A stretch of DNA of 64,000 nucleotides, from NCBI RefSeq assembly GCF_014596915.1, contig NZ_JACVWU010000016.1, positions 62,001-126,000 of the forward strand, given 5' to 3'. Below are positions 8,744-16,806 of this stretch, one piece after another. Positions within the stretch are counted from its first letter, which is position 1. The number at the start of each line of letters is the position of its first letter. Source of the stretch: Streptomyces sp. TRM68416. Lineage in GTDB: Bacteria; Actinomycetota; Actinomycetes; Streptomycetales; Streptomycetaceae. The translations under genes and the position numbers were made by a program. The notes under the pieces are model-generated. The model had not been told where the DNA came from and did no database searches. It worked only from the letters and a program-made list of their open reading frames with translations.

Positions 8744-10602
8744 CCCCGCCCCCCGCACGTCGCCGCCGGACCCGCACGGACGGCGCCGCACCCGCCCGTA
8801 ACCTGCCCCGGCGCGGCACGGTTCGTCGGGCTCAGGCGATCACCACGTACGGCGTCGGCTCGCTCGTCGCAGTGGACCAGGAGTCCTTCATCGTCTCCGG
8901 CCTCGACGGAGCCGACGAGTACTGGAGCAGCGACGAGTCCCCCCGGATCCACGAGCGGCGCCTCGCACGTCTGCTCGGTGTCCAGCATTTCCGGCTGCCT
9001 CCCGCGTCCGAGGACACCAGCAGGGACGGCATCCGGGTGCGTCGCTTCCCCCTCATGCACTCCTGCCCCGACTGCAACGACCTGCGTCGACACCGCGACT
9101 TCAATCCGCCCGCCGGCCGGAGCATCTGCGGCACATGTGAAGTCGACCTCGTGCCCTCCCGATTCGTGATCGCCTGCGAGGCCGGGCACCTCGACGACTT
9201 CCCGTACTGGCACTGGGTCCATCGAGCCGCCGGTGGTGGCGCCACGACCGCCGGGCAGTGCGGAGGAACGCTCAGGATGCGCACCTCCGGCCGCAGCTCC
9301 TCACTCCGCTCGATCCTCGTGTCCTGCACCTGCGGGGTGCCCGAAGTCTCCATGGAGGGTTCGTTCCGCAAGAGTGCGCTCAAGGATCTGGGGCTTCGTT
9401 GCCGCGGCACTCGCCCGTGGCTCGGCACGTCCGCCCCCGCCCAGGTCTGCGGCATGACACCGCGCACGCTCCAGCGCGGTTCCTCGGCCGTGTGGCAGCC
9501 GGTGCTGAAGTCGGCGCTCTCCATTCCGCCGTGGAGCGACGGCCGTGCCGATCCGCTGGCCGAGCACTGGGCGAGGCTTCGCGGTCTCAGCAGCCGGGAG
9601 GAGGTCGCAGCCGTCCTCAAGTTCCTCTTCGACGGCGAGAGCCCGGTCCCTCTCGACGAGGTCATGACGCTCCTCGACGCGGAACGCGAGGAGGACCCGA
9701 GCGGCGAGGACGAGCCCACCTTCGACCACCGCTACCGCGCACTGCGCAACAAGGAGTACGACCGACTCTGCGTGGGCAACGACGAACGCGCGCGCTCCAG
9801 GGACGAGCAGTTCATCTGCGAGACCCCACTGGGCGACACGAGCGTGCTCCACCCTCTCGGGGTCTCCGGACCGATGCTGGTGAAGAAGCTCCGCGAGGTG
9901 CGCGCGCTAAAGGCGTTCACCCGACTCGCCGACCCGGACGCGACGACCGAGCCCCATGAAGTCCCGCTCTCCGACTCCCCTCTGCAGTGGCTCCCCGCGA
10001 TGGAGGTGCGGGGCGAGGGGGTCTTCCTCCGCCTGGACGAGGAACGACTCGGTGCCTGGGAGAGGGCCGCGGCCGTCGCCGCTCGGGTCGAGCGCATGCG
10101 TACGGCTCACCAGCGGGTGATGGAACAGCGTGCCGGGGATCCGAGTCGCGTGCCCCCTTCCCCGGCGACGCCCCGCATGGTGCTGCTGCACACGTTGGCT
10201 CATGTCCTCATCAACGAGTGGAGCCTGGAAGCCGGCTACCCGGCCGCTGCCCTGCGCGAGCGTCTGTACGCGGCCGACGACATGGCAGGCGTGCTCGTCT
10301 ACACCGCCACGAGCGACTCGGCAGGCAGTCTCGGCGGACTCGTCGCCCAGGGCGAACCGGCCCTCCTCGACCGGACGATCCGCTCGGCCGTCCGTCGTGC
10401 CGAATGGTGCTCCTCCGACCCGCTCTGCGTGGAGTCCGAGGCGTCCGGCACCGGCGGAACCAACCTGGCCGCCTGCCACGCCTGCGTGATGCTTCCGGAG
10501 ACGAGCTGCGAACACAACAACATCCTGCTCGACCGGGCCCTGCTAGTCGGCACACCGGAGAATCCGCAGGTCGGCTTCTTCGCGGGCGCGCTCGGCCGCT
10601 GA
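8740..10602 (+). CDS. drmB: DrmB-like protein with C-terminal DUF1998 domain
   Basis: 620 residues from the ATG at 8740, overlapping the drmA stop and preceded by GGAGG; upstream in-frame GTGs lie inside drmA and were rejected. The N-terminus has the DrmB signature AITTYGVGSLV. Two CxxC pairs, HSCPDCN and ICGTCE, followed by CEAGHLDDF, suggest a zinc site near residues 108-155. The C-terminal DUF1998 section contains LLHTLAHVLINEW, then SSDPLC, CHACVMLPETSCEHNN and a final short tail. DrmB is the non-helicase partner of DrmA in DISARM. It is the last visible gene of the array: no DrmC (PLD) or methyltransferase follows, and the next reading frame is a broken regulator. Confidence 0.87.
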   Translation: MTPPPARRRRTRTDGAAPARNLPRRGTVRRAQAITTYGVGSLVAVDQESFIVSGLDGADEYWSSDESPRIHERRLARLLGVQHFRLPPASEDTSRDGIRVRRFPLMHSCPDCNDLRRHRDFNPPAGRSICGTCEVDLVPSRFVIACEAGHLDDFPYWHWVHRAAGGGATTAGQCGGTLRMRTSGRSSSLRSILVSCTCGVPEVSMEGSFRKSALKDLGLRCRGTRPWLGTSAPAQVCGMTPRTLQRGSSAVWQPVLKSALSIPPWSDGRADPLAEHWARLRGLSSREEVAAVLKFLFDGESPVPLDEVMTLLDAEREEDPSGEDEPTFDHRYRALRNKEYDRLCVGNDERARSRDEQFICETPLGDTSVLHPLGVSGPMLVKKLREVRALKAFTRLADPDATTEPHEVPLSDSPLQWLPAMEVRGEGVFLRLDEERLGAWERAAAVAARVERMRTAHQRVMEQRAGDPSRVPPSPATPRMVLLHTLAHVLINEWSLEAGYPAAALRERLYAADDMAGVLVYTATSDSAGSLGGLVAQGEPALLDRTIRSAVRRAEWCSSDPLCVESEASGTGGTNLAACHACVMLPETSCEHNNILLDRALLVGTPENPQVGFFAGALGR

Positions 10603-10656
10603 CTTCCGGCCGACCGCAGAGAGCGCCCCGGGTCGGCGCATGCGCCGGCACGGGTG

Positions 10657-11228
10657 TTCCGGAGTGGTTCAACATCTACATCGGCCTGGAGCAGGACGCC
10701 GCGACGTTCCGCCAGTACCAGTGCGAGGTGATTCCCGGCCTCATGCAGACCGAGGCGTACGCCTGCGAACTCCACAAGACGGGCGCCCACCTGTCCGCCG
10801 AGGACATCGGCAGGGCCGTGCGCGTTCGCATGGAACGTCAGGCCATGCTGGCGCGGCCCGACGCCCCCGATGCCTGGTTCATCGTGAGCGAGGGCGCACT
10901 GCGTCACGTCGTGGGAGACCCGGGGGTGATGCGGGAGCAGCTCGAACGTGTCCTGGATGCCGGTGAGTTGGCCACCACGACCGTGCAGGTCCTGCCCTTC
11001 GACTCAGGGACCCGTCCGGTCACGGGTTCGTTCACGATGCTGGGCTTTCCCGCCCCGGAGGATCCGGACATCGTGTACCGGGACGGCATCACGGACGCCG
11101 TGTACCTGGAGGGCGAGCATCATGTCCGGGAGTACACCCGGGCGTTCGACGGACTGCGGGCAGCGGCCCTGAGCCCGCAGCGCTCGGTCCAGCTGATCAA
11201 GTCGGTCTTGAAGGAATACGCAAAGTGA
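10657..11228 (+). pseudogene. Headless DUF5753 regulator (HTH domain missing)
   Basis: The frame encodes about 190 residues of a DUF5753 domain, starting at VPEWFNIYIGLEQDA and including VIPGLMQTEAYA and a C-terminal VLKEYAK. DUF5753 is normally the C-terminal part of a roughly 280-residue XRE-family regulator, and the N-terminal helix-turn-helix that should precede it is absent. Coding resemblance begins about 50 bp after the drmB stop, and no convincing start codon or ribosome site lies there. It overlaps the DUF397 gene by GTGA, as intact pairs do. The simplest reading is that insertion of the defence array removed the 5' third of this gene. A late internal start (ATG at 10743) could still give a fragment. 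Confidence 0.75.
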
Positions 11229-11446
11229 CCAGTGCAGAGCCCAGCGGCCTTCACGGCCCCACGTGGTTCACGTCCTCGTACAGCAACGGCGCCGGCGGCG
11301 AGTGCGTGGAGTGCGCGTACGTAACCGGCGGCACTCTGATACGCGACTCCAAATCCCCAGAGGGCCCGTCCCTCACCGTGGGCACCCAAGCCTGGCGGCG
11401 GTTCCTCGGTGCGCTGAGCCATGGCGGGCCGGAGCGCGTCCTGTGA
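11225..11446 (+). CDS. DUF397 domain small protein
   Basis: 73 residues. DUF397 hallmarks are present: WFTSSYSNGAGGECVECAY near the start, IRDSKSPEGP in the middle, and a W..F segment (AWRRFLGAL) near the end. The start GTG overlaps the stop of the DUF5753 frame. DUF397 proteins in Streptomyces are usually encoded directly after DUF5753/XRE regulators and act as small partners, comparable to antitoxin/anti-regulator pairs. Here the regulator has lost its DNA-binding half, so this gene is probably an orphan with uncertain function. Confidence 0.8.
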   Translation: MTSAEPSGLHGPTWFTSSYSNGAGGECVECAYVTGGTLIRDSKSPEGPSLTVGTQAWRRFLGALSHGGPERVL

Positions 11447-11665
11447 ACGAGCGTTGATGGCGGCGGATGCCGACATGCTGCGCTGATTGGCGGATTTGGG
11501 CCAGCCATCTGCCCGATTAGTGGGGGTTTCAGTGGCCCAGATCTGCCACTTGGCGCCCCAGCTATGTGGCCTCAGTCAGAAGGCGACGTGCATCGCGTGC
11601 GCCTGGGCGGCACTCCGCGGCGGCCGGGGCTGTGCGAGCACGCCCCGGCCGGTGTGTTGGGTCGG

Positions 11666-12163
11666 TCAGAGCTGGCCGGACTCGGCGATGGTGATCTTGG
11701 CCGAGGTGGCGCCGGTGCGGGAGCCGAGGGACTCGATCTTCTTCACCAGCTTCATGCTGTCCTCGTCGGCGACCTCGCCGAAGACGACGTGCTTGCCGTC
11801 GAGCCAGTCCGTCACGATCGTGGTGATGAAGAACTGCGAGCCGTTGGTGTTCGGGCCGGCGTTGGCCATGGAGAGCAGGCCCGGGCGGTCGTGCTTGAGC
11901 TGGAAGTTCTCGTCGGCGAACTTCTCGCCGTAGATGCTCTTGCCGCCGGTGCCGTTGCCGCGGGTGAAGTCGCCGCCCTGCAGCATGAAGTCCGGGATGA
12001 CGCGGTGGAAGGAGGAGCCGGCGTAGCCGAAGCCCTTCTCGCCCGTGGCGAGCGCACGGAAGTTCTCGGCCGTCTTCGGGACGACGTCGTCGAAGAGGTT
12101 GAAGGTGATACGCCCGGCGGGCTCGTCGTTGATGGTGATGTCGAAGTAGACCTTGGTTGTCAT
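11666..12163 (-). CDS. ppiA: Cyclophilin-type peptidyl-prolyl cis-trans isomerase
   Basis: 165 residues from the ATG at 12163; an in-frame ATG three codons earlier (12172) is possible, but MTTKVYF is the usual actinomycete N-terminus. Cyclophilin motifs are complete: FHRVIPDFMLQGGDF holds the catalytic Arg and the Phe-Met-Gln pocket, and GPNTNGSQFFIT and WLDGKHVVFGEV follow. It catalyses proline isomerisation in the cytoplasm. There is no signal peptide. It is downstream of, and in the same direction as, the glycosyltransferase, separated by 225 bp containing tandem repeats, so it is probably transcribed alone. Confidence 0.95.
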   Translation of the reverse strand: MTTKVYFDITINDEPAGRITFNLFDDVVPKTAENFRALATGEKGFGYAGSSFHRVIPDFMLQGGDFTRGNGTGGKSIYGEKFADENFQLKHDRPGLLSMANAGPNTNGSQFFITTIVTDWLDGKHVVFGEVADEDSMKLVKKIESLGSRTGATSAKITIAESGQL

Positions 12164-12294
12164 ACCCCCCATCCTGCACCCTCGGGTCGGGCGTCGCGTC
12201 CATGGGCTCCCCGGTGACGTCCGATCGGGGTCCGATCGGATTCGGATCAGGGTCCGACGGGGTCAGGAGTCGCGCCCGGCCTCCTTTCCTCGGA

Positions 12295-12388
12295 GGCTCC
12301 ACAGGTCCATCCTCAGCGGCTCCACAGGTCCATCCTCTGCGGCTCCGCGGGTCCCCCTCAGAGGCTCCGCGGGGCTGCGGGTCCGTTC
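12295..12388. repeat. Degenerate 23-bp tandem repeat next to glycosyltransferase 3' end
   Basis: Two near-identical 23-bp units (12295-12317 and 12318-12340, differing at one base) carry the core ggctccacaggtccatcct. They are followed by two or three decayed copies with cores ggctccgcgggtcc and gggtccacgggtcc up to the gene end. No clear terminator poly-T is seen. The repeat lies wholly between the glycosyltransferase stop and the cyclophilin start. Confidence 0.7.
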
Positions 12389-14047
12389 TCAGCGGGTCCA
12401 CGGGTCCGCCTTCCGCGCCAGCTTCCCCGCCCTGCGGCGCACCGGCGGTGGGAGGTGGTGGAGGAGGGCCCGGGCCCTGCGGCGGAGGTGGGGGGAGGTC
12501 GTCGTACGGAGGAGGAAGCGGTGGTGGGGGGCTGTGTGGCCCGGGGCGCCGACGGCCAGGGCGAGCTGGGAGTCGCGGGGGGTTCCGGTCGGGACGATCA
12601 GGCGAGGGGGCGTGCCCGCCTTCACCATGGGGAGGCGGCCGGTGTCCGGGAGGGGTACGCGGGTGCGGCGGCCGATGCCGAGGAGCTGGGCGTCGGCCCA
12701 GATGAGGTGGGTGCCGGGGGACAGGGGGTGGCCCGCTGCCAGGGTTGAGGGGTCGATGACCGTCGTTCCCGAGGCGATGACGCGGATGCGGTCCTTGCCC
12801 GCGCGTTCCGTCCGGGGGGTCAGGTCCGCGTCCGGGTACCACCAGGCGCCCCGGGCCGGGTCGTGGGTGAGGAGTTCGCCGCGGGCGTAGGCGAGGGGGT
12901 CGGGGACCTCCCAGTGCTCGGCGCCCCGGATGCCGTGGAGGAGGTCGGGGTCGAGGAGGAGGCGGCCGGCGCGTTCGTGGAGGAGGAGGGGCTCGCCGTC
13001 GGGGCGGAGCAGGTCCACGGTCGTGGTGATGTGGAGTTTTCCCGACCTCCAGTGCAGGTCGTCGACCGTGAGGCGCGGTTTCACCGCCGCCACTCTCCTG
13101 GCCAGTTCGACGAGGGACTCCAGTCGGCCGTCCTCCAGGAGTGTCGCCCGCAGGCGGGGGATCGCGGCCATGCCCTCCCGTACGCCCGGCGGGAAGCAGT
13201 CGAGGGCGGTACGGCGGACGACGGTGAAGTAGCGGTCCAGGGCCTTGCCCTTGCGGCGCAGGACGCGCGGCTCGGTCACCGGGCGGAGGACCTCCACCCG
13301 GTAGGAGCGGCGCAGGAGACGGTCCTGGAGCGGGCCCGGGTCCGTGGCTTCCTTCACCGCGTCGACGACCGTGCGCAGATGGCCGTAGTACGTCTCGGGG
13401 GTCGTCGCCGAGGAACTGGAGTTGCCGCCGTCCTCGCGGCGGTTCCAGATGTAGCAGGGGGTGGAGAGGATCGAGACCGTCTTCGCCCGTACGTACGCCC
13501 GGGCCATGAAGGTCTGGTCCTCCAGGCGTACCCGGCCCTCGGGGAACGTGATGCCGTGGTCGAGGAGGAAGGCGCGGCGGAACATCTTGTGCGGGGTCAG
13601 GCTCTCGAAGAGCGGCGCGTCGGCGGCGGTGCAGCGCTCCACCGTGCGCTTGAAGACGTGGCTGGGGCCCTGCATGGTGCCGACGATCCGGCCGAGGACG
13701 ATGTCGGAGTCGTTGCGGGCGGCGAGCCGGTGGAGGTTCTCCAGCGCGTCGGGGGTGAGTTCGTCGTCCTGGTCCACGAACTGCACGTACTCGCCGCGTG
13801 CCTCGCGGACGCCGACGTTGCGCGGCCTGCCGGGCCAGCCGGAGTTCTCCTGGTGGAAGACGCGGACGTGCGGGTGGCGGGCCGCGAGGCGGTCCAGGCG
13901 GGCGGGGCTGTCGTCGGTCGAGCCGTCGTCGACGTAGACGATCTCGTACGCGTCCCGGCCGATGGTCTGGGTGAGCAGGGAGGGGGAGCAACGGTCCAGG
14001 TAGGGGCCCGCGTTGTGGACGGGGACGATGACGCTGACCTTGAGCAT
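12389..14047 (-). CDS. Family 2 glycosyltransferase (GT-A fold), cell-envelope type
   Basis: 552 residues. The N-terminal GT2 domain has KVSVIVPVHNAG at the start, YVDDGSTDDSP (about residues 38-48), GRPRNVGVREARG and the metal-binding QFVDQDDEL (about 89-97), plus RLEDQTFMARAY later. These are the marks of an inverting nucleotide-sugar transferase of the type used in teichoic acid or capsule assembly. The C-terminal 250 residues are a separate, less conserved region with no transmembrane segment. The sugar donor and acceptor cannot be read from the sequence. It stands alone, ending about 60 bp before the hydrolase gene upstream, and shares no obvious operon. Confidence 0.88.
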   Translation of the reverse strand: MLKVSVIVPVHNAGPYLDRCSPSLLTQTIGRDAYEIVYVDDGSTDDSPARLDRLAARHPHVRVFHQENSGWPGRPRNVGVREARGEYVQFVDQDDELTPDALENLHRLAARNDSDIVLGRIVGTMQGPSHVFKRTVERCTAADAPLFESLTPHKMFRRAFLLDHGITFPEGRVRLEDQTFMARAYVRAKTVSILSTPCYIWNRREDGGNSSSSATTPETYYGHLRTVVDAVKEATDPGPLQDRLLRRSYRVEVLRPVTEPRVLRRKGKALDRYFTVVRRTALDCFPPGVREGMAAIPRLRATLLEDGRLESLVELARRVAAVKPRLTVDDLHWRSGKLHITTTVDLLRPDGEPLLLHERAGRLLLDPDLLHGIRGAEHWEVPDPLAYARGELLTHDPARGAWWYPDADLTPRTERAGKDRIRVIASGTTVIDPSTLAAGHPLSPGTHLIWADAQLLGIGRRTRVPLPDTGRLPMVKAGTPPRLIVPTGTPRDSQLALAVGAPGHTAPHHRFLLRTTTSPHLRRRARALLHHLPPPVRRRAGKLARKADPWTR

Positions 14048-14108
14048 GGCTGCTCCCGTGGTTCGCCTGGTTCACCCGAGGTTCATCGGCTGGTACGCGA
14101 GTGCCACG

Positions 14109-15002
14109 CTATGTCAGGTTTTGGGTGTCCGCAGGGTCGGTTCCGGGCGTGTTCCCGTCGCTCGCCTCGACGAAGTTCCTGATCTCCGTGTGCAGGCGGG
14201 CCGGCTGGTCGAGGTGGACGTCGTGCCCCGCCGCCGGGATCGTGCGCCGCTCGGTGCCGGGGCGGGCCATGGCCGCGAACTCCGGGTCCGGCAACCAGCC
14301 GTTCTCGCCCCGGACGACCAGGGCCGGGGCCGTCGTGCGCCGCCACTCCGGCCAGTGGTCGCGGGAGGTCGGGTGGCTGATCATCGCCACCATCACGTCC
14401 CGGTCGACCCGCGGCCACCAGCCGTCCGCCCGCTCCTCCAGGCCCCTCGCCCAGGCCTCGTGGCCGAGGAAGTCCCGTGCCTCGTCGAACGACGCGAACG
14501 GCTTGGGCCAGCTGTCCAGCCAGGCGCCGATCCGGGCGGGGGTGTCCGCGGCGACGCGTTCCGGGCCCGCCTCTACGAGGACCAGGGCGCCGACCAGGTC
14601 CGGGCGGGCCGCGGCCACGAGCAGCGCCGTGTGCCCGCCGAGCGACTGACCGACCAGGGTTACGGCGGGCAGGGCCAGGTGCTCGATCAGGGCTACGGCG
14701 TCCTCGACGCAGGCCTCACGGGTCACCGTCGGCGGGCGGCGTGTGCTGGCACCGTGGCCTCGGGCGTCGTACGTCACCACGCGGTGGCCGTCGGCGAGCA
14801 GGCGGGCCGTCAGGTCGTCCCACTCGCCCTGGTGACCGGCGAGGCCGTGCAGGAGGAGGAACGGGCGGGTGGGTGGGGAAGCGGGTGGGGTGGCCGGTGG
14901 GGAGCCGGATGGTGAAGCGGGCGGGGTGGCCGGTGCGTGGTCGCGGTAGGCGATGCGGGTGCCGTCGGGGGTGGTGAGGTGCTGGGGGCGGAGCGGTGTC
15001 AA
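14109..15002 (-). CDS. Alpha/beta-fold hydrolase
   Basis: 297 residues if translation starts at the TTG at 15002, which has a strong GGAGGAG ribosome site eight bases upstream (complement of 15011-15017). A longer frame from 15095 would add 31 low-complexity residues and lacks a comparable site. The alpha/beta hydrolase fold is clear: LLLHGLAGHQGEWD holds the oxyanion HG motif, the nucleophile elbow is GQSLGGH, and the catalytic His is in AAGHDVHLD near the C-terminus. A Pro/Ser-rich insert sits between the first strand and the HG motif. The substrate is unknown; esterase or epoxide-hydrolase-like activity is equally possible. Confidence 0.85.
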   Translation of the reverse strand: MTPLRPQHLTTPDGTRIAYRDHAPATPPASPSGSPPATPPASPPTRPFLLLHGLAGHQGEWDDLTARLLADGHRVVTYDARGHGASTRRPPTVTREACVEDAVALIEHLALPAVTLVGQSLGGHTALLVAAARPDLVGALVLVEAGPERVAADTPARIGAWLDSWPKPFASFDEARDFLGHEAWARGLEERADGWWPRVDRDVMVAMISHPTSRDHWPEWRRTTAPALVVRGENGWLPDPEFAAMARPGTERRTIPAAGHDVHLDQPARLHTEIRNFVEASDGNTPGTDPADTQNLT

Positions 15003-15100
15003 CTGGGGCTCTCCTCCGGGGCGGTGAGGTGGGGGGCGGGGCGCGTGAGCCGGGGCTTCGAGTGATCGTCGAGCGTGGCGATTAGCCTCGTTCACATCCG

Positions 15101-15228
15101 TCGCACGGGGAGTCGGTCACACGAGGACTCCGTCACACGAGGACTCCGTCACACGGGCAGTCCGTCACACGGGCAGTCCGTCACACGGGCAGTCAGTCAC
15201 ACGGATAGTCAGTCACACGGGTAGAAGG
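15101..15228. repeat. Eight-copy 16-bp tandem repeat upstream of small membrane gene
   Basis: Eight contiguous 16-bp units in perfect phase. Units 2 and 3 are tcacacgaggactccg, units 4 and 5 tcacacgggcagtccg, unit 6 tcacacgggcagtcag, unit 7 tcacacggatagtcag; units 1 and 8 are the most diverged. The last unit merges into the ribosome site (gaaggga) of the gene at 15237. No hairpin is formed by a single unit. Confidence 0.95.
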
Positions 15229-15236
15229 GATCGAAC

Positions 15237-15539
15237 ATGGCGAAGGTTCCCGGCGCGGTGATCGCCGCGGGTGGGCTCATCGGTGGGTACGGCGTGGCCC
15301 GGTTCACCAAGAAGCGGCAGCTCGGCGGTGTTGTGCTGGCCGCCGCCGGAGCGGCCGCCGCTCGGCAGTGGCGTGCGCGGGCCGGCGGGCCGGCCGCGGG
15401 CGCGCTGACCGCGGGGTACATCGCCGCCTTCGCCGGTTCCCACCCGCTGGCCAAGAAGGTGGGCGCCTGGCCTGCGGTGGTCGGCGTGGCGGGGGCCGTG
15501 GCCGTGGCGTCCTGGGCGGTGGCGGACCGGCGGGGCTGA
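15237..15539 (+). CDS. Small Ala/Gly-rich membrane protein, function unknown
   Basis: 100 residues from the ATG at 15237, with gaaggga upstream. The sequence is dominated by Ala, Gly and Val in three hydrophobic stretches (about residues 6-20, 28-40 and 52-66) plus a C-terminal one (78-94), broken by basic patches such as RFTKKRQ and KK. It looks like a small integral membrane protein; no family is recognised. Its leader carries the eight-copy repeat, and its nearest neighbour is the AraC regulator downstream in the same direction 158 bp away. Confidence 0.75.
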   Translation: MAKVPGAVIAAGGLIGGYGVARFTKKRQLGGVVLAAAGAAAARQWRARAGGPAAGALTAGYIAAFAGSHPLAKKVGAWPAVVGVAGAVAVASWAVADRRG

Positions 15540-15696
15540 GCCGACGGACGCGGGCGGTACGGCGGCCGGCCTCTCCGCCGCCGTATGACCTCGTAACCCC
15601 CTCCCTCCAACGGCCTTCAGCCGGTCACCGTGATCAAGTCCACTGACGGGCCCGCTTGTTCGCGCCGATGCCGATGCGGATTCTTGAGGTGCACGG

Positions 15697-16806
15697 ATGT
15701 ATGACCAGGGGGAGGGGAAGCCGGTGCTGGCCGAGTCGGTGTTCCACACGGACGCCCTTGCGCGGAGCGACCGATTCGACTTCTGGCGGGAGTGCTTCGC
15801 GCGTACCGTGGCGCCCTCGGAGATCACCAGCCCGCGCGCGGACGACTTCTGGGCCCGTCAGCGGCTGGTGCACCTGGAGGACGCGTGGCTGTGGCCGGTG
15901 AGTCTGTGTGCGTCGCGGTACCGGCGGACGCCGAGGCTGATCCGGCAGTCCGACCCCGAGCTGCTCCACATGTCGCTGATCCTGCCGGGCAGCGGGGCGG
16001 TCCACGTCGATCACAACGGCCACCGCAGCGTCAACGTGCCCTACGACATCTACTTCCTCGACACCTCCCGCCCCTACGACGTCAGCTCGGACGGCGACTC
16101 GCCCCTCGTGGGCATGGGCGTGGAGATTCCCAGGTCCCGCCTCCAGCTGCCCGACGCGGGGGCGCTGAGCGGCTTGCTCGGCCGACGGCTGTCCGGTCGG
16201 CGGGGTTTCGGCGCGCTGCTGACCCAGTTCCTGGTGCAGTTGTCCGACGAGACGGGTGCCTACGAACTGTCCGACGCGCCGCGGCTGAACGGCGTGCTGC
16301 TCGATCTGGTGGCCGGGCTGGTCTCCCGCGAGCTGGAAGCCGAGGCGGCGCTGCCGCCGGAGACCCGCACCCGTAATCTCGTCCTGACGATCCGGTCGTT
16401 CATCCTGCGCAACTTCCGTGACCCGCGGCTGACTCCGCAGACCGTCGCCGCGGCGCACCATCTGTCCACGCGGCACCTGCACCGTCTGTTCCAGCCGGAG
16501 GGCGTCACCGTGGCCGCCCTCATCCGGCACCGGCGCCTCGAACAGGCCCGCCGCGAGCTGGCCGACCCCGCGCTGCTCGACCTGCCGGTCCAGGCGATCG
16601 CGGCCCGCTGCGGCTTCACGGCGTCGGCCCACTTCAGCCGGGCCTTCCGGGGCGCCTACGGCGTCTCCCCCAGCGAGTACCGGCAGGCCGAGTACCAGCA
16701 GCAGGCCGAGTACCAGCAGCAGGCCGAGTACCGGCAGCAGGCCGGGCTCAGCACAGTTCGCGGTACGGGGCGTCGGGGACGTACGTCTGCCACTCCTGCC
16801 GGGTGA
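15697..16806 (+). CDS. AraC-family transcriptional regulator with repeated C-terminal tail
   Basis: 369 residues. The N-terminal half resembles the AraC-binding-like sensor domain (FDFWRECFARTVAP near the start, then a beta-rich stretch). The C-terminal helix-turn-helix pair is typical: TPQTVAAAHHLSTRHLHRLF and a second helix set ending RCGFTASAHFSRAFRGAYGVSPSEYR (in two parts). A normal AraC protein would stop here. This one continues with three copies of a six-residue repeat (QAEYQQ) and a basic tail. The last 59 bp overlap the 3' end of the convergent kinase gene. The target and inducer are unknown. Confidence 0.88.
   Translation: MYDQGEGKPVLAESVFHTDALARSDRFDFWRECFARTVAPSEITSPRADDFWARQRLVHLEDAWLWPVSLCASRYRRTPRLIRQSDPELLHMSLILPGSGAVHVDHNGHRSVNVPYDIYFLDTSRPYDVSSDGDSPLVGMGVEIPRSRLQLPDAGALSGLLGRRLSGRRGFGALLTQFLVQLSDETGAYELSDAPRLNGVLLDLVAGLVSRELEAEAALPPETRTRNLVLTIRSFILRNFRDPRLTPQTVAAAHHLSTRHLHRLFQPEGVTVAALIRHRRLEQARRELADPALLDLPVQAIAARCGFTASAHFSRAFRGAYGVSPSEYRQAEYQQQAEYQQQAEYRQQAGLSTVRGTGRRGRTSATPAG
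16684..16737 (+). repeat. Three 18-bp tandem units inside AraC gene
   Basis: Exact 18-bp units caggccgagtaccagcag at 16684-16701 and 16702-16719, and a one-base variant at 16720-16737, encode repeated QAEYQQ. The expansion directly follows the end of the AraC DNA-binding domain and pushes the reading frame into the opposing gene. Confidence 0.95.

Noticed and set aside
1..10602. Prophage or plasmid origin of the left array
   Set aside because: No phage structural, integrase or replication genes are seen in the visible part.
11447..11665. Attachment site between DUF397 and cyclophilin
   Set aside because: Weak partial repeats (GGCCAGCCATCTGCC / GGCCCAGATCTGCCA) exist, but they are too imperfect and no element end matches them.
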